Assembly: GCA_016719605.1 (NCBI GenBank)
Contig: JADJYW010000029.1
Coordinates: forward strand, 297,294-361,293
From: Lewinellaceae bacterium
GTDB taxonomy: Bacteria; Bacteroidota; Bacteroidia; Chitinophagales; Saprospiraceae
Direction of reading: 5' to 3'
DNA: 64,000 bases
Position 1 is the stretch's first letter, and each line of letters starts with the position of its first letter. The notes under the pieces were generated by a model. That model did no database searches. It saw only the letters and a program-made list of their open reading frames with translations, and was not told the DNA's origin. Shown one piece after another: positions 35,467 to 44,965 of the stretch. Made by a program: the position numbers and the translations under genes.

Positions 35467-35907
35467 ATGAAAAAAGGTATCTTCCTCTTCTCTTTCCTCT
35501 TTGTACTCGGCCTTGCAGCCGCCAACGCTCAAAGCTGTCAGGGCGCAGCGTCCACATCCAAATCTTGCTGCGCTTCCAAATCTGCCAAGGCAGCAACGTC
35601 CGATGCTTCCATCGAAAAACGTATGGCTGAAGATGGCACGGTTTCCTATGTTCGTAAGGAATCCGACACCCAGGGCAACGTGAAGTTCGTCAGTGTACAA
35701 TTCGACGAGGCTACCAACACCTTCGTGAATGTGGCTCCGAAAGGCGCTGTAACCGAAACACAGTCCGGCATGGTGAAAAAATCCTGCTCCGCCGAAGAAA
35801 TGAAAGCATGTGCCGGTGGTTCGGCCTCCGCAAAAGCCTGCGCTGGTGGAAAAGCCGACAAAGCTTGCTGCGCTTCCAAAGCCGCCAAGACCGACGCACA
35901 GAAATAA
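35467..35907 (+). CDS. Small secreted Cys/Lys/Ala-rich protein
   Basis: 146 residues: signal peptide MKKGIFLFSFLFVLGLAAA-NAQ, then a mature chain with eight Cys. The Cys lie in two clusters that carry the same CCASK[S/A]AK element (near residues 30 and 135) plus SC and AC sites between (KKSCSAEEMKACAGGSASAK). A central beta-like stretch (TVSYVRKESDTQGNVKFVSV) separates the clusters. The duplicated CC motifs suggest metal binding or disulfide cross-links, by analogy only. The gene is monocistronic with its own promoter box and a strong terminator. Confidence 0.75.
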   Translation: MKKGIFLFSFLFVLGLAAANAQSCQGAASTSKSCCASKSAKAATSDASIEKRMAEDGTVSYVRKESDTQGNVKFVSVQFDEATNTFVNVAPKGAVTETQSGMVKKSCSAEEMKACAGGSASAKACAGGKADKACCASKAAKTDAQK

Positions 35908-35928
35908 AAATCTGAGTGCTGAAAGCAA

Positions 35929-35966
35929 ACAGCCGGGGGACGGATACCGTCCCTCGGCTGTTTTTT
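35929..35966 (+). terminator. Strong terminator of the Cys-rich protein gene
   Basis: A 15-bp stem (ACAGCCGGGGGACGG with CCGTCCCTCGGCTGT, one G-T pair), 3-base loop and T6, 21 bases past the stop. Confidence 0.9.
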
Positions 35967-35986
35967 ATTAGAATTCCTGCGAAAGT

Positions 35987-38086
35987 CTAATAAGCCCCAA
36001 AATACCTTCTGACGAACCACTCCACCGACAACAGACCTGCCAGCAGCAGGAATATCCATTTCAGGTTGATAAGCGGATTCGTCCGGGTACTCTGGTAGAT
36101 CACCGGCTTGATCGCACGAGCAGTTTTGATGCGCTCCGCAATGCCTGCCACATCCGCCTGGCGCACCATTTCGCCACCATACTGGACGCTCAACTGGCGC
36201 AACGCAGCGTGATTAGCTGTGGCGGCAAACAGTTCCAACTGGATCGGCTGCACGCTGAACCGGCCTTCATACACCAGATTCTGGCCATTGAAATTGGTGG
36301 TAGCGCGAAATGTATAGTTGCCAACAGGCAAAATACCCGCACTGAGCGCGTATGCTTTTCCCAACTTGTTGAACGTGTACAGAAACTCCTTGCCCTGTGC
36401 ATTGCGGACGGACATAGCCACGTCGGAGACGTTAGTGAGTTCGTAATTGTCGTTGTAGAGTTCGGCGGCAAACAACACCGCTTCGTTTTCATTAAAGATA
36501 TTTTGATCGAGCGAGACGCGAAACTTGCGCTTGTCCTCCTTGAGGGTCAGGTACTGCACGGTTTTACCCACCAATTCTTCAAAAATCTGGTGGTTGGTGT
36601 GCTGCATGTAGTCGAAAAGACGCCATTTCCACAGCCCTTCGCCGAGAAACAGCCCGGACTTGATGCCATCGGTTTCGCCGATGGCGAGCAACGGTTGCTC
36701 GGTATCTACCCTGCCGATTCGCTTCCAGAGTAAGACCTGGGCTTGTGGCGTAGCCGCGAAATTGCCGAATGCACTGGTCACTGGGTTGAATTTTGGCAGT
36801 TCCGACGCCACCTCCGGACTAAGCGAAAAAGCGGCAAATTGCGGCGATACTTTGCCCTGCACATCGTCGCTCTGCTGCGCGTTGCTCTGCACGCTCGCGA
36901 GGTTTTGCACCCGCGCCAATGCGCCGAAGTTGGTTTGCATACCCGCAATAAACAAACGCGGAATACGCTTGGCGTTCAGTGTGCCCAGAATGCCCGAAAT
37001 ATCATTGGTATTGGAGGGCAGGTTGTGCAAAACCACAAAATCGAACTTGGTCACGTCAATACCCGGCTCGCCGGCAAGTGCCACGGATACCTGATAGTTT
37101 TTGTTGCTCTCCAACGTCTGGCGCAGGGCAGAAATATCGGGGTGCGGACCGTTCGCCAACATCAGAATTTTTTGCCGGGCATCCAGTACGTCTATGAAAA
37201 TGTCGCGGGTGTTGTTGACTGCCGAGCGTTCGCCGGGCACCTTGGCTACGCTGACCCTGTAGTGGGCCACACCCGGCTGGTCGGCATCCAGCAGTATTTC
37301 CTTGGTAAGAAAAAAATCGTTACCGGATACCGCGACCGGGAAGGACTGCAGGGTTCGGGTTTGGTCGCCACTGACCTTGCTGATAGTGAGCACCGTAGAA
37401 GCGCCTGCGCAGTTGGCGGCAGCCACATCTATCTGCACCGAAAACTTGTCGCCGAGGTAGGCTATTTTGTTATGAAACACCCGCTTGACCAGCAGATCCT
37501 TTTTAGGTGTCGTGTCGCCGAGAGCCACCGTGAAGACGGGTGCTGCGATCTGGGCGCCCGAGTAGGCCGGGTTGCTACCCTGGTTGTAAATACCATCGGA
37601 AGCCAGTACCACCGCGCCGAGATTTTGGGCGCCATAACGGTCGTAAATCTCGCGCATGACTCTGGAGAGATTGCTCACCTTGTCCGAAAAAGTAAAATCC
37701 ACACCCTCCCGTACCTCGTCGCCGAACGCCAGTTCGTGCACCTCGTAGTCCTCGGCGAGGTTCTCGCGCAGGTTTTCCCAGTCTTGTCTGTACTGTTCCA
37801 ATGCCGCACCCGAAAGTTCGACGCCTACACTTTCGGACACATCCTGTGCCAGCACGACTACCGGTTTTTTGGTTTCCGTGAGGACGCTTTTTAGCAGCGG
37901 CGACAGCAGCAGAGCGCTGATGATCGTCACCACCAACCAGCGTAGCACACCCAGCCAACGGTTGAGCATAGGCGCCTGTTCGCGGAAGGTAGTATCGCGG
38001 TAGTACAGCAAAAGGGCGTAGCCAAGTCCGAGTAGGACACAAAAAATCAGGAACCAGGCGGGATATTGAAAAGAAAGGTTGGGCAT
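35987..38086 (-). CDS. VWA-domain-like membrane protein
   Basis: 699 residues. Two N-terminal transmembrane helices (residues about 10-28 and 45-65) precede a von Willebrand A-like domain that keeps the metal site DxSxS as AQDVSESV. A long beta-sandwich region follows (residues about 200-650), with one C-terminal helix (WIFLLLAGLLSVEWFVRRYF). The whole architecture resembles the BatA/aerotolerance-type membrane VWA proteins of Bacteroidota, but no batB/batC/moxR genes are adjacent. Role uncertain, probably in envelope assembly or signalling. A CACCTTTG box (one mismatch) lies at 38122-38129 on the minus strand. Confidence 0.75.
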   Translation of the reverse strand: MPNLSFQYPAWFLIFCVLLGLGYALLLYYRDTTFREQAPMLNRWLGVLRWLVVTIISALLLSPLLKSVLTETKKPVVVLAQDVSESVGVELSGAALEQYRQDWENLRENLAEDYEVHELAFGDEVREGVDFTFSDKVSNLSRVMREIYDRYGAQNLGAVVLASDGIYNQGSNPAYSGAQIAAPVFTVALGDTTPKKDLLVKRVFHNKIAYLGDKFSVQIDVAAANCAGASTVLTISKVSGDQTRTLQSFPVAVSGNDFFLTKEILLDADQPGVAHYRVSVAKVPGERSAVNNTRDIFIDVLDARQKILMLANGPHPDISALRQTLESNKNYQVSVALAGEPGIDVTKFDFVVLHNLPSNTNDISGILGTLNAKRIPRLFIAGMQTNFGALARVQNLASVQSNAQQSDDVQGKVSPQFAAFSLSPEVASELPKFNPVTSAFGNFAATPQAQVLLWKRIGRVDTEQPLLAIGETDGIKSGLFLGEGLWKWRLFDYMQHTNHQIFEELVGKTVQYLTLKEDKRKFRVSLDQNIFNENEAVLFAAELYNDNYELTNVSDVAMSVRNAQGKEFLYTFNKLGKAYALSAGILPVGNYTFRATTNFNGQNLVYEGRFSVQPIQLELFAATANHAALRQLSVQYGGEMVRQADVAGIAERIKTARAIKPVIYQSTRTNPLINLKWIFLLLAGLLSVEWFVRRYFGAY

Positions 38087-38205
38087 TGCGTGGAGGTTCT
38101 ACAAATCGGTCAAACGAGACGCAAAGGTGGGGAAATTGTTCAAAACTGTTTACGATTCCCCAAAGGCAACGCGCGTTACGACAACAATTTTTACCCTGCT
38201 TAACC

Positions 38206-38793
38206 TCAGTAGGTCGCTACCAAATCTTTCAAAATAGCCAGGTATTGCTGTTTGACCGGCTCGCGCAGAGTTTTGTTGGTATGGGTGTGAAAATGGTGAG
38301 CAGACAGGAAATTAACCTGGAGACGGTTCCACGCCTGCTCGCCGTGGAGCAGGTTGTAGGCCGCCAATTCCTCAAACAGCGATGTGCCAATGGCAAAAAA
38401 ATCGTCCCGGCCCAGGTAGTCCAGATCGGCGTCGCAGATAATTTCTTCCAACAAATTGGTGGGCGACTGTGGAATTTTGGTGGACATGATCATGCCGCAA
38501 ATGGTTTCAATGTCGTCTTTCGAGTACCCGAAACCCGGCAGAGCAGCACGCGCCATCACGCAGCCCTCGTATTCATGGCCGGCGTGTTTGTTGTGCACAA
38601 AACCGGCATCATGGAAAAGCGCCGCTGTTTTGACCAATACCGCCAAATGACCATGCACCCCTTCGCTTTCGCAAAGGAATTTGGCTGCCTGAAGCACGTC
38701 CAGCGTGTGGTGAAGTCCGTGATAAAGCAACTTGTCGGACAACTCCGTGCGCAACTTGGCCAGGATAAAATGTTTGGCGGCTCGATAATCCAT
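38206..38793 (-). CDS. HD-domain metal-dependent phosphohydrolase
   Basis: 195 residues. The HD residues are in order: His in LLYHGLHHTLDVLQAA, the His-Asp pair in TAALFHDAGFVHNKHAGHEY, and the distal Asp in IICDADLDYLGRDDFFAIGT. These predict a small hydrolase for a nucleotide or phosphoester; the substrate is not evident. It stands alone between the VWA gene and the DUF937 gene, with no GGDEF or synthetase partner fused. Confidence 0.85.
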   Translation of the reverse strand: MDYRAAKHFILAKLRTELSDKLLYHGLHHTLDVLQAAKFLCESEGVHGHLAVLVKTAALFHDAGFVHNKHAGHEYEGCVMARAALPGFGYSKDDIETICGMIMSTKIPQSPTNLLEEIICDADLDYLGRDDFFAIGTSLFEELAAYNLLHGEQAWNRLQVNFLSAHHFHTHTNKTLREPVKQQYLAILKDLVATY

Positions 38794-39070
38794 TTGAACT
38801 GATTCGGTGCCCCGGTGAACGCTGCGTCAAATCGCTTTGTTGGACGGTGGACAGCGTAAAAGTCAGGCTTTTCTTAAAATTAACCCGCCCATGCAGAAAT
38901 ATTTTGCGCGAGTAGCCAATTTTGTGCCGCATTCCATACTGCTACCCAAAAGTATACACGCGTTTTTCGTTACTTTCTTGGATTGGCGTCGTTGAAAGCC
39001 CGCTTCTGTGCAGCCTGTAACTTGAATGCCCGACGCTTGTTTTCTTTCATTTTGTAAAAAATATACACCT

Positions 39071-39706
39071 ATGATGAATTTGATGGACATCCTCCAAAAC
39101 CAACTTTCCGACAACGTGCTGGATCAACTCAGCCAACAAGTCGGAGCACCAAAAGAACAAACTGCCGCAGCCGCCAACGGTATTTTTGCTACGCTGGTCG
39201 GCGGGTTGGCCAATAACGCTACCAATGAATCCGGCCTCACATCCCTGATGTCGGCCCTCGACCGCGACCACGACGGTAGTATCCTGGATGACCTGGGAGG
39301 CCTCATCGGCAATATGTCGCAAGGCGCTCCCCAACAAGCTGCACCCAATGCCCTGAATGGCGCCGGTATCCTCGGTCATATTCTCGGCGACCGCCAGGAA
39401 ACGGCCGTTCAGCAGATTAGCCAGAACTCCGGCCTGGATATGGGTCAGATCATGAAACTTATGCCCATCCTTGCGCCTATCGTGATGGGCGTACTCGGCC
39501 GCGCCAAAAGTTCCGGTGGCCTCGACCTCGGTGGTCTGGCTCAGGTACTGATGGGATCAGCCCAAAATGCCCAGTCGGGTGGCTTCGGCGACCTGCTCGG
39601 TTCGGTACTGGGCAATGTGCTGGGCGGTGGCCAGCAGCAACCGCAACAACCGCAGGGTGGTGGCCTCTTCGGCCAAATCCTCGGTGGCATTCTTGGCAAG
39701 CGGTAG
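39071..39706 (+). CDS. DUF937-family protein
   Basis: 211 residues of the DUF937 type: MMNLMDILQNQLSDNVLDQL, NGIFATLVGGLANNAT, DHDGSILDDLGGLIGNMSQG, then QISQNSGLDMGQIMKLMPIL and APIVMGVLGRAK. The C-terminus is Gly/Gln-rich (repeated LGSVLGNVLGGGQQQPQQPQ and GQILGGILGKR). No signal peptide. ATG 39071 or 39074 are both possible. These cytoplasmic or membrane-associated proteins are widespread and uncharacterised. Confidence 0.82.
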   Translation: MMNLMDILQNQLSDNVLDQLSQQVGAPKEQTAAAANGIFATLVGGLANNATNESGLTSLMSALDRDHDGSILDDLGGLIGNMSQGAPQQAAPNALNGAGILGHILGDRQETAVQQISQNSGLDMGQIMKLMPILAPIVMGVLGRAKSSGGLDLGGLAQVLMGSAQNAQSGGFGDLLGSVLGNVLGGGQQQPQQPQGGGLFGQILGGILGKR

Positions 39707-39719
39707 ACACTTATCCTTC

Positions 39720-42326
39720 CTAAAAATCCATTCGTACACGCAGGTTCAGCCGCCGCCCCGTCAGATAGTTTGGTATCGCGTACTGCACATTGGTAATCGC
39801 CTTGATCCAGGTGTTGGAGGCCTCATTGGCCACTTTCATCAAATTGAATACTTCGAGGCTCATCCAGGTGTTGCGCGTGAACCGCAGCAAATGACGCGGG
39901 TGGCGGTTGCGCCATTCCTGTTTCCAAAGCTGAAAGCCGAAGCCGATATCCACCCGGTGGTATGGCTTGAAACGATAGGGATTCCGATAAATGACGTTGT
40001 TGTCTACGATACCAAAAGGCAAGCCGCTGCCAACCGTGAAATTGAGGTGCATGCGGATGTTTTTGTTGTTCCGCAGGTAGTCCTGGAAAAAAGTTGAAAA
40101 CGTCATAAAACGATCGGTAGGCCGGGGAACATCAGCCACCGGGCGGCCCTCCCGGTCGCCGAGATTTCGTACCTGGTGCTGCACCCCGTCTATGGCCTCG
40201 CGGGTACGCAGAAAGGAAAGATTGACCCAACTCTCGGCGCCGGGCACAAATTCGCCGTTCAGACGCAAATCAAAACCGGTGGCGTAGCCCCGCGAGTCGT
40301 TCGCACCCGCATAACGGACACGCACATTGTCGAGATCGTAGGAAATCAAATCCCACATCCGCTTGTAATATGCCTCCGCGATGAGGCGCATCTTGACGGG
40401 CCGGCGTTTTCCCCAAAGAAAATCGTAGGTAAATCCACCCACAATATGCGCCGATTTCTGAGCCTGCGCATTGGGGTTCACCGCTCCGTTCAGGCGCCGC
40501 AGTTCCCGGTAAAACGGCGGCTGATAAAACAGCCCGCCGGCCAGCCGATACGACAAATCCTTGCTCGTATTCAACGGTTTGTACAACATTTGCACACGCG
40601 GTGTCAAAAACCAGTCACCATTCAGGTCCCAGTATTGACCCCGCACTCCGGCCGTGACCTGCACCTCGCGTACGCCGTCTTCCCGCCACGTCCAGGTATC
40701 CTGAAAAAAGGCCATGAGCCGATGGCTGTTCAGGCTGTTTTCGGTTTTCAATACCCGGCGCACGAGCAATTGGGTGGTATCGTAGGGCAGGGAATACAGG
40801 GCCGAGTCGAGGCGCTCCCATTCACTGATTTTATCGAAAATCGTTTCGTTTTGCCACTTCACCGACCACTGGAGGAAATGGCTGCGGGTGAGGCTCTGCT
40901 CGGATCGGTCGTTTTGTAATTCGATGCCGCCCCGGTACTCGGCATTACGCACATCAAGGGTGAGAAAATTCCGAATCCAGGTGTGCTGGGTGCCGGTGCC
41001 GAGCACATTCACAATCTCGCCGAACTCGTCGGACCCGAGGTTGTCCTCAATCTGCCCGAGGATATAATACCCCAGAATATCGAAACGCTCGTTTTCCTGG
41101 CTGCGCCAGGTTGAAAACAAAAATTTGTGATACAGCGGGTTGCTTGGTCGGTCGGGCAGGTAGGTGAGCGACACCCCACCCATAGCCTGGGTAAAATCGT
41201 CCACCTCCTGACCCTCGAATGCGGAGCGCAATTGCAACGCAAAATCAACCAGGCCAAAGGCCCGCACGAGGCTTTCCGGCTTGAAGCGATAGACCGATCG
41301 GTTGTAGTTCGCAATGCCGCCAAGTTGCCAGTTTCGGTTCAGGTCGTAGGTCAGGTAGGTTTGAAAATCGTAAAAATCCGGCACATATTCGCCCTGTATA
41401 TCCAGGCTGCCGAGCAAGGTGCGGGTGGTTTTGTAGCGGGCGCCGGCGAGGTAGCGAAACGTCCGGTACGAGTCTTTCCGGTTTTTCACGCTGCCTTCGA
41501 TGTGTGCCGAAGCGCCGAGCAGGCTGGCGGCGGCACTGGCGCGCAAACTGTCGGGGCGTTTGTATTTGATATCCAGCACCGACGACATCTTGTCGCCGTA
41601 TCGGGCCTGAAAGCCGCCGGAGGAAAAAGACAGGTCGCGCACCAGATCAATGTTCGGAAACGTGAGGCCTTCCTGCTGGCCCGCCCGCACGAGTTGTGGG
41701 CGGTAAATCTCGAAATCGTTCACATAGACGAGGTTTTCATCGTAATTGCCGCCGCGTACCTGGTACTGCGACGTGAGTTCGCCGCCGGCGCCGGTGTTCA
41801 CCCCAAGGGCAATGTGTGGCAGCACACTTTCGAGGTTGCCCGTGGTGCTGGGCAGGAGTTTGAGTTCCTCCATCTTGCGCTCGCGCACCATACCCGCATC
41901 GTCCAGACGCCGATCCCGGATGACCACTTCGAGGTTGGACTGGAGCGGGGCCATGGCCACGTCCAGCGCAAACCGTGCCCCGGATTGCAACGGCAACACA
42001 TCGGCGCTGCCCTCTTTGTAGGCGAGGCGCCGAAAGCCGAGCGTCAGGCGCTGGCCGGCGGGCACCTGTATGGCATAGTTCCCATATTCGTCGGACGTGA
42101 CGCCACCGCTGCCACCTTTCACAAAAACAGTAGCCAACTCCACCGGCTGCCCATCGGTAGCATCCGTGATGCGCCCAAAAACCGTGGCTGTTTGCTGCGC
42201 CCGGAGCAAGAGCGGAGCGAAGAAAAAACCAAAAAAGACAACGAACAAAACCGTCAATGCCCGAAACAGGGCAAAGGAGGGGGCCGCCTTGGTGCGCCGC
42301 AAGCGCGATGCGTATTGAAAAACCAT
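39720..42326 (-). CDS. TonB-dependent outer-membrane receptor
   Basis: 868 residues. After the signal (ALTVLFVVFFGFFFAPLLLR) comes a carboxypeptidase-like regulatory domain (TVFGRITDATDGQPVELATV). The plug domain follows (LPSTTGNLESVLPHIALGVN, QYQVRGGNYDENLVYVNDFE), then a 22-strand type barrel rich in aromatic strand ends, finishing RRLNLRVRMDF with a terminal Phe. It would take up an unknown ligand using TonB/ExbBD energy. There is no SusD-like partner next to it. It begins 22 bases past the stop of the GH3-like gene on the same strand, so the two may be an operon. Start ATG 42326 is the one closest to the signal; an upstream ATG would overlap the GH3-like gene. Confidence 0.9.
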   Translation of the reverse strand: MVFQYASRLRRTKAAPSFALFRALTVLFVVFFGFFFAPLLLRAQQTATVFGRITDATDGQPVELATVFVKGGSGGVTSDEYGNYAIQVPAGQRLTLGFRRLAYKEGSADVLPLQSGARFALDVAMAPLQSNLEVVIRDRRLDDAGMVRERKMEELKLLPSTTGNLESVLPHIALGVNTGAGGELTSQYQVRGGNYDENLVYVNDFEIYRPQLVRAGQQEGLTFPNIDLVRDLSFSSGGFQARYGDKMSSVLDIKYKRPDSLRASAAASLLGASAHIEGSVKNRKDSYRTFRYLAGARYKTTRTLLGSLDIQGEYVPDFYDFQTYLTYDLNRNWQLGGIANYNRSVYRFKPESLVRAFGLVDFALQLRSAFEGQEVDDFTQAMGGVSLTYLPDRPSNPLYHKFLFSTWRSQENERFDILGYYILGQIEDNLGSDEFGEIVNVLGTGTQHTWIRNFLTLDVRNAEYRGGIELQNDRSEQSLTRSHFLQWSVKWQNETIFDKISEWERLDSALYSLPYDTTQLLVRRVLKTENSLNSHRLMAFFQDTWTWREDGVREVQVTAGVRGQYWDLNGDWFLTPRVQMLYKPLNTSKDLSYRLAGGLFYQPPFYRELRRLNGAVNPNAQAQKSAHIVGGFTYDFLWGKRRPVKMRLIAEAYYKRMWDLISYDLDNVRVRYAGANDSRGYATGFDLRLNGEFVPGAESWVNLSFLRTREAIDGVQHQVRNLGDREGRPVADVPRPTDRFMTFSTFFQDYLRNNKNIRMHLNFTVGSGLPFGIVDNNVIYRNPYRFKPYHRVDIGFGFQLWKQEWRNRHPRHLLRFTRNTWMSLEVFNLMKVANEASNTWIKAITNVQYAIPNYLTGRRLNLRVRMDF

Positions 42327-42348
42327 GTTTTTGTGTTTACGAGTGTGT

Positions 42349-43875
42349 TTACCCTTCTTGCGCATAACGAAGTACCTCTTCCACATACTGCCGGTGATTG
42401 GCCAGGCGTGGCACCTTGCTCTGGCTGCCGAATTTGCCGCGGGCTTTCATCCAGCGGTAAAAGGTGCCGGGCGGCACCGGATGCAGGCGCAGGCAGTCGA
42501 GCGCCATACCCCGGAAACGCTTGGCCTCGTAGTCGGAATTGATACGCTGGAGCGCCTCGTCGAGCATTCGGTTGAAGTAATTTAGGTCGGCAGGCGCTTT
42601 TTCAAATTCGACCACCCACTCATGTCCACCCCGGCCACGGCTATTGGCAAAATACACCGGAGCAGCCGTGTACTCGGATACCAGCACATCCAGCCGGCGA
42701 CACGTTTCGGCCAGCGCCTTGTCCGTGTCGCTCACCATAACTTCCTCGCCGAAAGCATTGATGAATTGTTTGGTTCGACCCGAAATCTGGAAACAAAACG
42801 GGTATTTCCGGGTAAATACCAGCGTATCGCCCGGCATGTAGCGCCACAGGCCGTTGTTGGAAGAAATAAGCACCGCGTAATCCTTGCCCACCTCCACATC
42901 GCTCAGCAAAACCGTGCGGGGGTGCTCCTGCTCCCATTCCTCCATGGGAATAAACTCATAAAAAACGCCATTGTCGGCCAGCAGCAGCATGTCATTCCGG
43001 TCGAGATCGCACTGCGCGCCGAAGTAACCCTCCGAGGCGTTGTAAATTTCCTGATAAACAAAATCGTCGCTGGGGATCAGTTCGCGGAAGGTTTGGCGGT
43101 AAGGATCGAAACCCACGCCACCGTGCATGTAGGCTTGCAGATGCGGCCACACTTCCAGCATATTTTGCTTGCCGGTTATTTCCAGGATTCGGCGAAACAG
43201 TACCAGCAGCCAGGTTGGCACGCCCCCAAACATAGCCACATCATCGGTGCGACTCATCAGATCGGCGATACGGTCGATTTTTTTTTCAAAATCGGGCATC
43301 AGCGCCGTCTCGAAATCGGGGGTATAAAACATCCGGCCGATGGCCGGCATGTGGTAGGTAAGGATGGAACTCACATCGCCTATCCGGGTTTTGGGATACT
43401 CCGGGAGCGGTGCAAAACTGCCCGGCATCACGAGGTTTCGGCGCCGGAAAATCTCCATATCGGGCCGGTTGTGGTATAGCAGGGCGAGCGAGTCCCACGT
43501 CCCGGCAATGTGGCCATAAACCAGATTGGCACGCGGAACAGGGATAAACTTGCTCTTGTCGCTGGTCGTGCCGCTGCTTTTGCTGTACCAATTGATCTCC
43601 CCGGGCCAGAGCACATCCCGTTCGCCGCGCATCATCCGGGCAATGTCTTCTTTCAGGCGGTCGTAGTCGTGTACGGGTATTTGCTTGCGAAAATCCTCCA
43701 CCGTGCGGATATCCGGAAAATGGTGCCGTCGGCCAAACTCCGTATGCCGGGCCGTCTCCACCAATTTGCGAAACCACCGCTCCTGTACCACCTCCGGATG
43801 GCGCATAAACCGCTCAATGCGCCGCATACGCAAGCGCAGATACTGTTTCACGGTGGCATTCACCAACCATTTCAT
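42349..43875 (-). CDS. GH3-family acyl-adenylating enzyme
   Basis: 508 residues of the GH3 auxin-responsive-promoter family, ATP-dependent adenylases of the ANL type. The ATP/phosphate loop is WYSKSSGTTSDKSKFIPV. Later motifs are YNASEGYFGAQCDLD, FYEFIPMEEWE and GLWRYMPGDTLVFT, and the C-terminal lid has ISGRTKQFINAFGEEVMVSD. Plant members conjugate amino acids to jasmonate or auxin; the substrates of bacteroidotal members are unknown. ATG 43875 (MKWLVNATVKQYL) was chosen because the 57 upstream codons are unlike the family. It is probably co-transcribed with the TonB receptor. Confidence 0.87.
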   Translation of the reverse strand: MKWLVNATVKQYLRLRMRRIERFMRHPEVVQERWFRKLVETARHTEFGRRHHFPDIRTVEDFRKQIPVHDYDRLKEDIARMMRGERDVLWPGEINWYSKSSGTTSDKSKFIPVPRANLVYGHIAGTWDSLALLYHNRPDMEIFRRRNLVMPGSFAPLPEYPKTRIGDVSSILTYHMPAIGRMFYTPDFETALMPDFEKKIDRIADLMSRTDDVAMFGGVPTWLLVLFRRILEITGKQNMLEVWPHLQAYMHGGVGFDPYRQTFRELIPSDDFVYQEIYNASEGYFGAQCDLDRNDMLLLADNGVFYEFIPMEEWEQEHPRTVLLSDVEVGKDYAVLISSNNGLWRYMPGDTLVFTRKYPFCFQISGRTKQFINAFGEEVMVSDTDKALAETCRRLDVLVSEYTAAPVYFANSRGRGGHEWVVEFEKAPADLNYFNRMLDEALQRINSDYEAKRFRGMALDCLRLHPVPPGTFYRWMKARGKFGSQSKVPRLANHRQYVEEVLRYAQEG

Positions 43876-44051
43876 AGGCGTATGTGGTTTGATCCGCTCG
43901 ATTCTGTTGGCGAAGATAGGCAAGGGCCGAAAATCGCCCGGAAATGAAATTTTCATGCCGCACGCAGTCTGGTTTTGTACCGCAAAAGAGCCGCAGGAAT
44001 TTAGGCGAATGCGGTTTCTTTGCAAGCCGTTTTTTATGACCAGCACTGCTT

Positions 44052-44450
44052 ATGAACCTGCATAAATTCAAGGATTTCGATGCATTCTACGATATGCTGC
44101 TCCCGGCAGAACAACCCATCTGCCTGCGCCTGCGCGAACTAATCCGGGAAAATTTTCCGCACCTGCGGGAAAAATTCGGCTACGGCGTACCCTACTATCA
44201 CCAGCACAGCCGCATCTGCTTCCTGTACCCGGCCTCGTTTCCGTATAGCGGCCGGCCTCAAGGCGTAGCCCTCGGCCTCGTCCGCGGACACCTGCTCTCC
44301 AACGAACAAGGACTGCTGGATATGGGCGACCGCAAAGAGGTGGGTTATGTCCACCTGCTATCGGCAAACGATATCCGGGACGAAACCCTGCTCGAAATCC
44401 TGCACGAAGCCGTATTGCTGGACGAGGAACTACGGAAAGTCAACCTGTAA
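44052..44450 (+). CDS. DUF1801-family protein
   Basis: 132 residues. FYDMLLPAEQPICLRLRELI, then EKFGYGVPYYHQHSRICFLY and GVALGLVRGHLLSN match the YdhG/DUF1801 fold, small proteins of unknown function. It lies 15 bases upstream of a GNAT gene and is probably co-transcribed with it. TTTCTTTG near 44015 is a weak -7-like box. Confidence 0.8.
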   Translation: MNLHKFKDFDAFYDMLLPAEQPICLRLRELIRENFPHLREKFGYGVPYYHQHSRICFLYPASFPYSGRPQGVALGLVRGHLLSNEQGLLDMGDRKEVGYVHLLSANDIRDETLLEILHEAVLLDEELRKVNL

Positions 44451-44465
44451 ATTTAATTTTCTACC

Positions 44466-44903
44466 ATGCACATCCGACCTGCTACCGAAGCCGATCTTCC
44501 CGCCATCCACGCGCTGGTTTATGAACTGGCCGTTTACGAAAAATCACCGGAGTCCGTGACCACCACCCCCGCCGAATACCTCGACGATTTCCGCAGTGGA
44601 CTGTTTCAAAGCCACGTCGCCGAAACGGACGGCCAGGTAGTCGGCATGGCACTGTACTACCTGGCCTATTCCACCTGGAGGGGCAAGATGCTGTACCTTG
44701 ACGATCTCGTCGTCAGCGAGGCGTATCGCCGCCACGGTATCGGCCAGATGTTGTTTGATACCGTGCTCGAAGCGGGCCGCCGCCGGGGCTGCCGACTCGT
44801 GAAATGGCAAGTGCTGGACTGGAACGAACCCGCCCTCCGGTTTTACCGAAAAAACAAGGCCGTCATCGAAACGGAGTGGTGGAACGGAAAGATTGTACTG
44901 TAG
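44466..44903 (+). CDS. GNAT-family N-acetyltransferase (diamine acetyltransferase-like)
   Basis: 145 residues. HIRPATEADLPAIHALVYEL opens the GNAT fold. MLYLDDLVVSEAYRRHGIGQ holds the acetyl-CoA pyrophosphate loop (R/Q-x-x-G-x-G type), and WQVLDWNEPALRFYRKNKA is typical of the spermidine/spermine and thialysine acetyltransferase branch. A polyamine-like or amino-group substrate is possible but not established. Confidence 0.88.
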   Translation: MHIRPATEADLPAIHALVYELAVYEKSPESVTTTPAEYLDDFRSGLFQSHVAETDGQVVGMALYYLAYSTWRGKMLYLDDLVVSEAYRRHGIGQMLFDTVLEAGRRRGCRLVKWQVLDWNEPALRFYRKNKAVIETEWWNGKIVL

Positions 44904-44906
44904 GAT

Positions 44907-44942
44907 ACGCTGTATTTTTCACTGCGGAAACGCAGCGTTTTC
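44907..44942 (+). terminator. Possible terminator of the GNAT gene
   Basis: ACGCTG (44907-44912) pairs with CAGCGT (44933-44938) around an inner CTGCG/CGCAG hairpin, followed by TTTTCGC. Moderate quality. Confidence 0.4.
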
Positions 44943-44965
44943 GCACCGCAGCACGGTAGAATTTG

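Noticed and set aside
41127..42542. 471-codon plus-strand frame opposite the TonB receptor
   Set aside because: Shadow; it crosses the TonB/GH3 gene junction and has no protein features.
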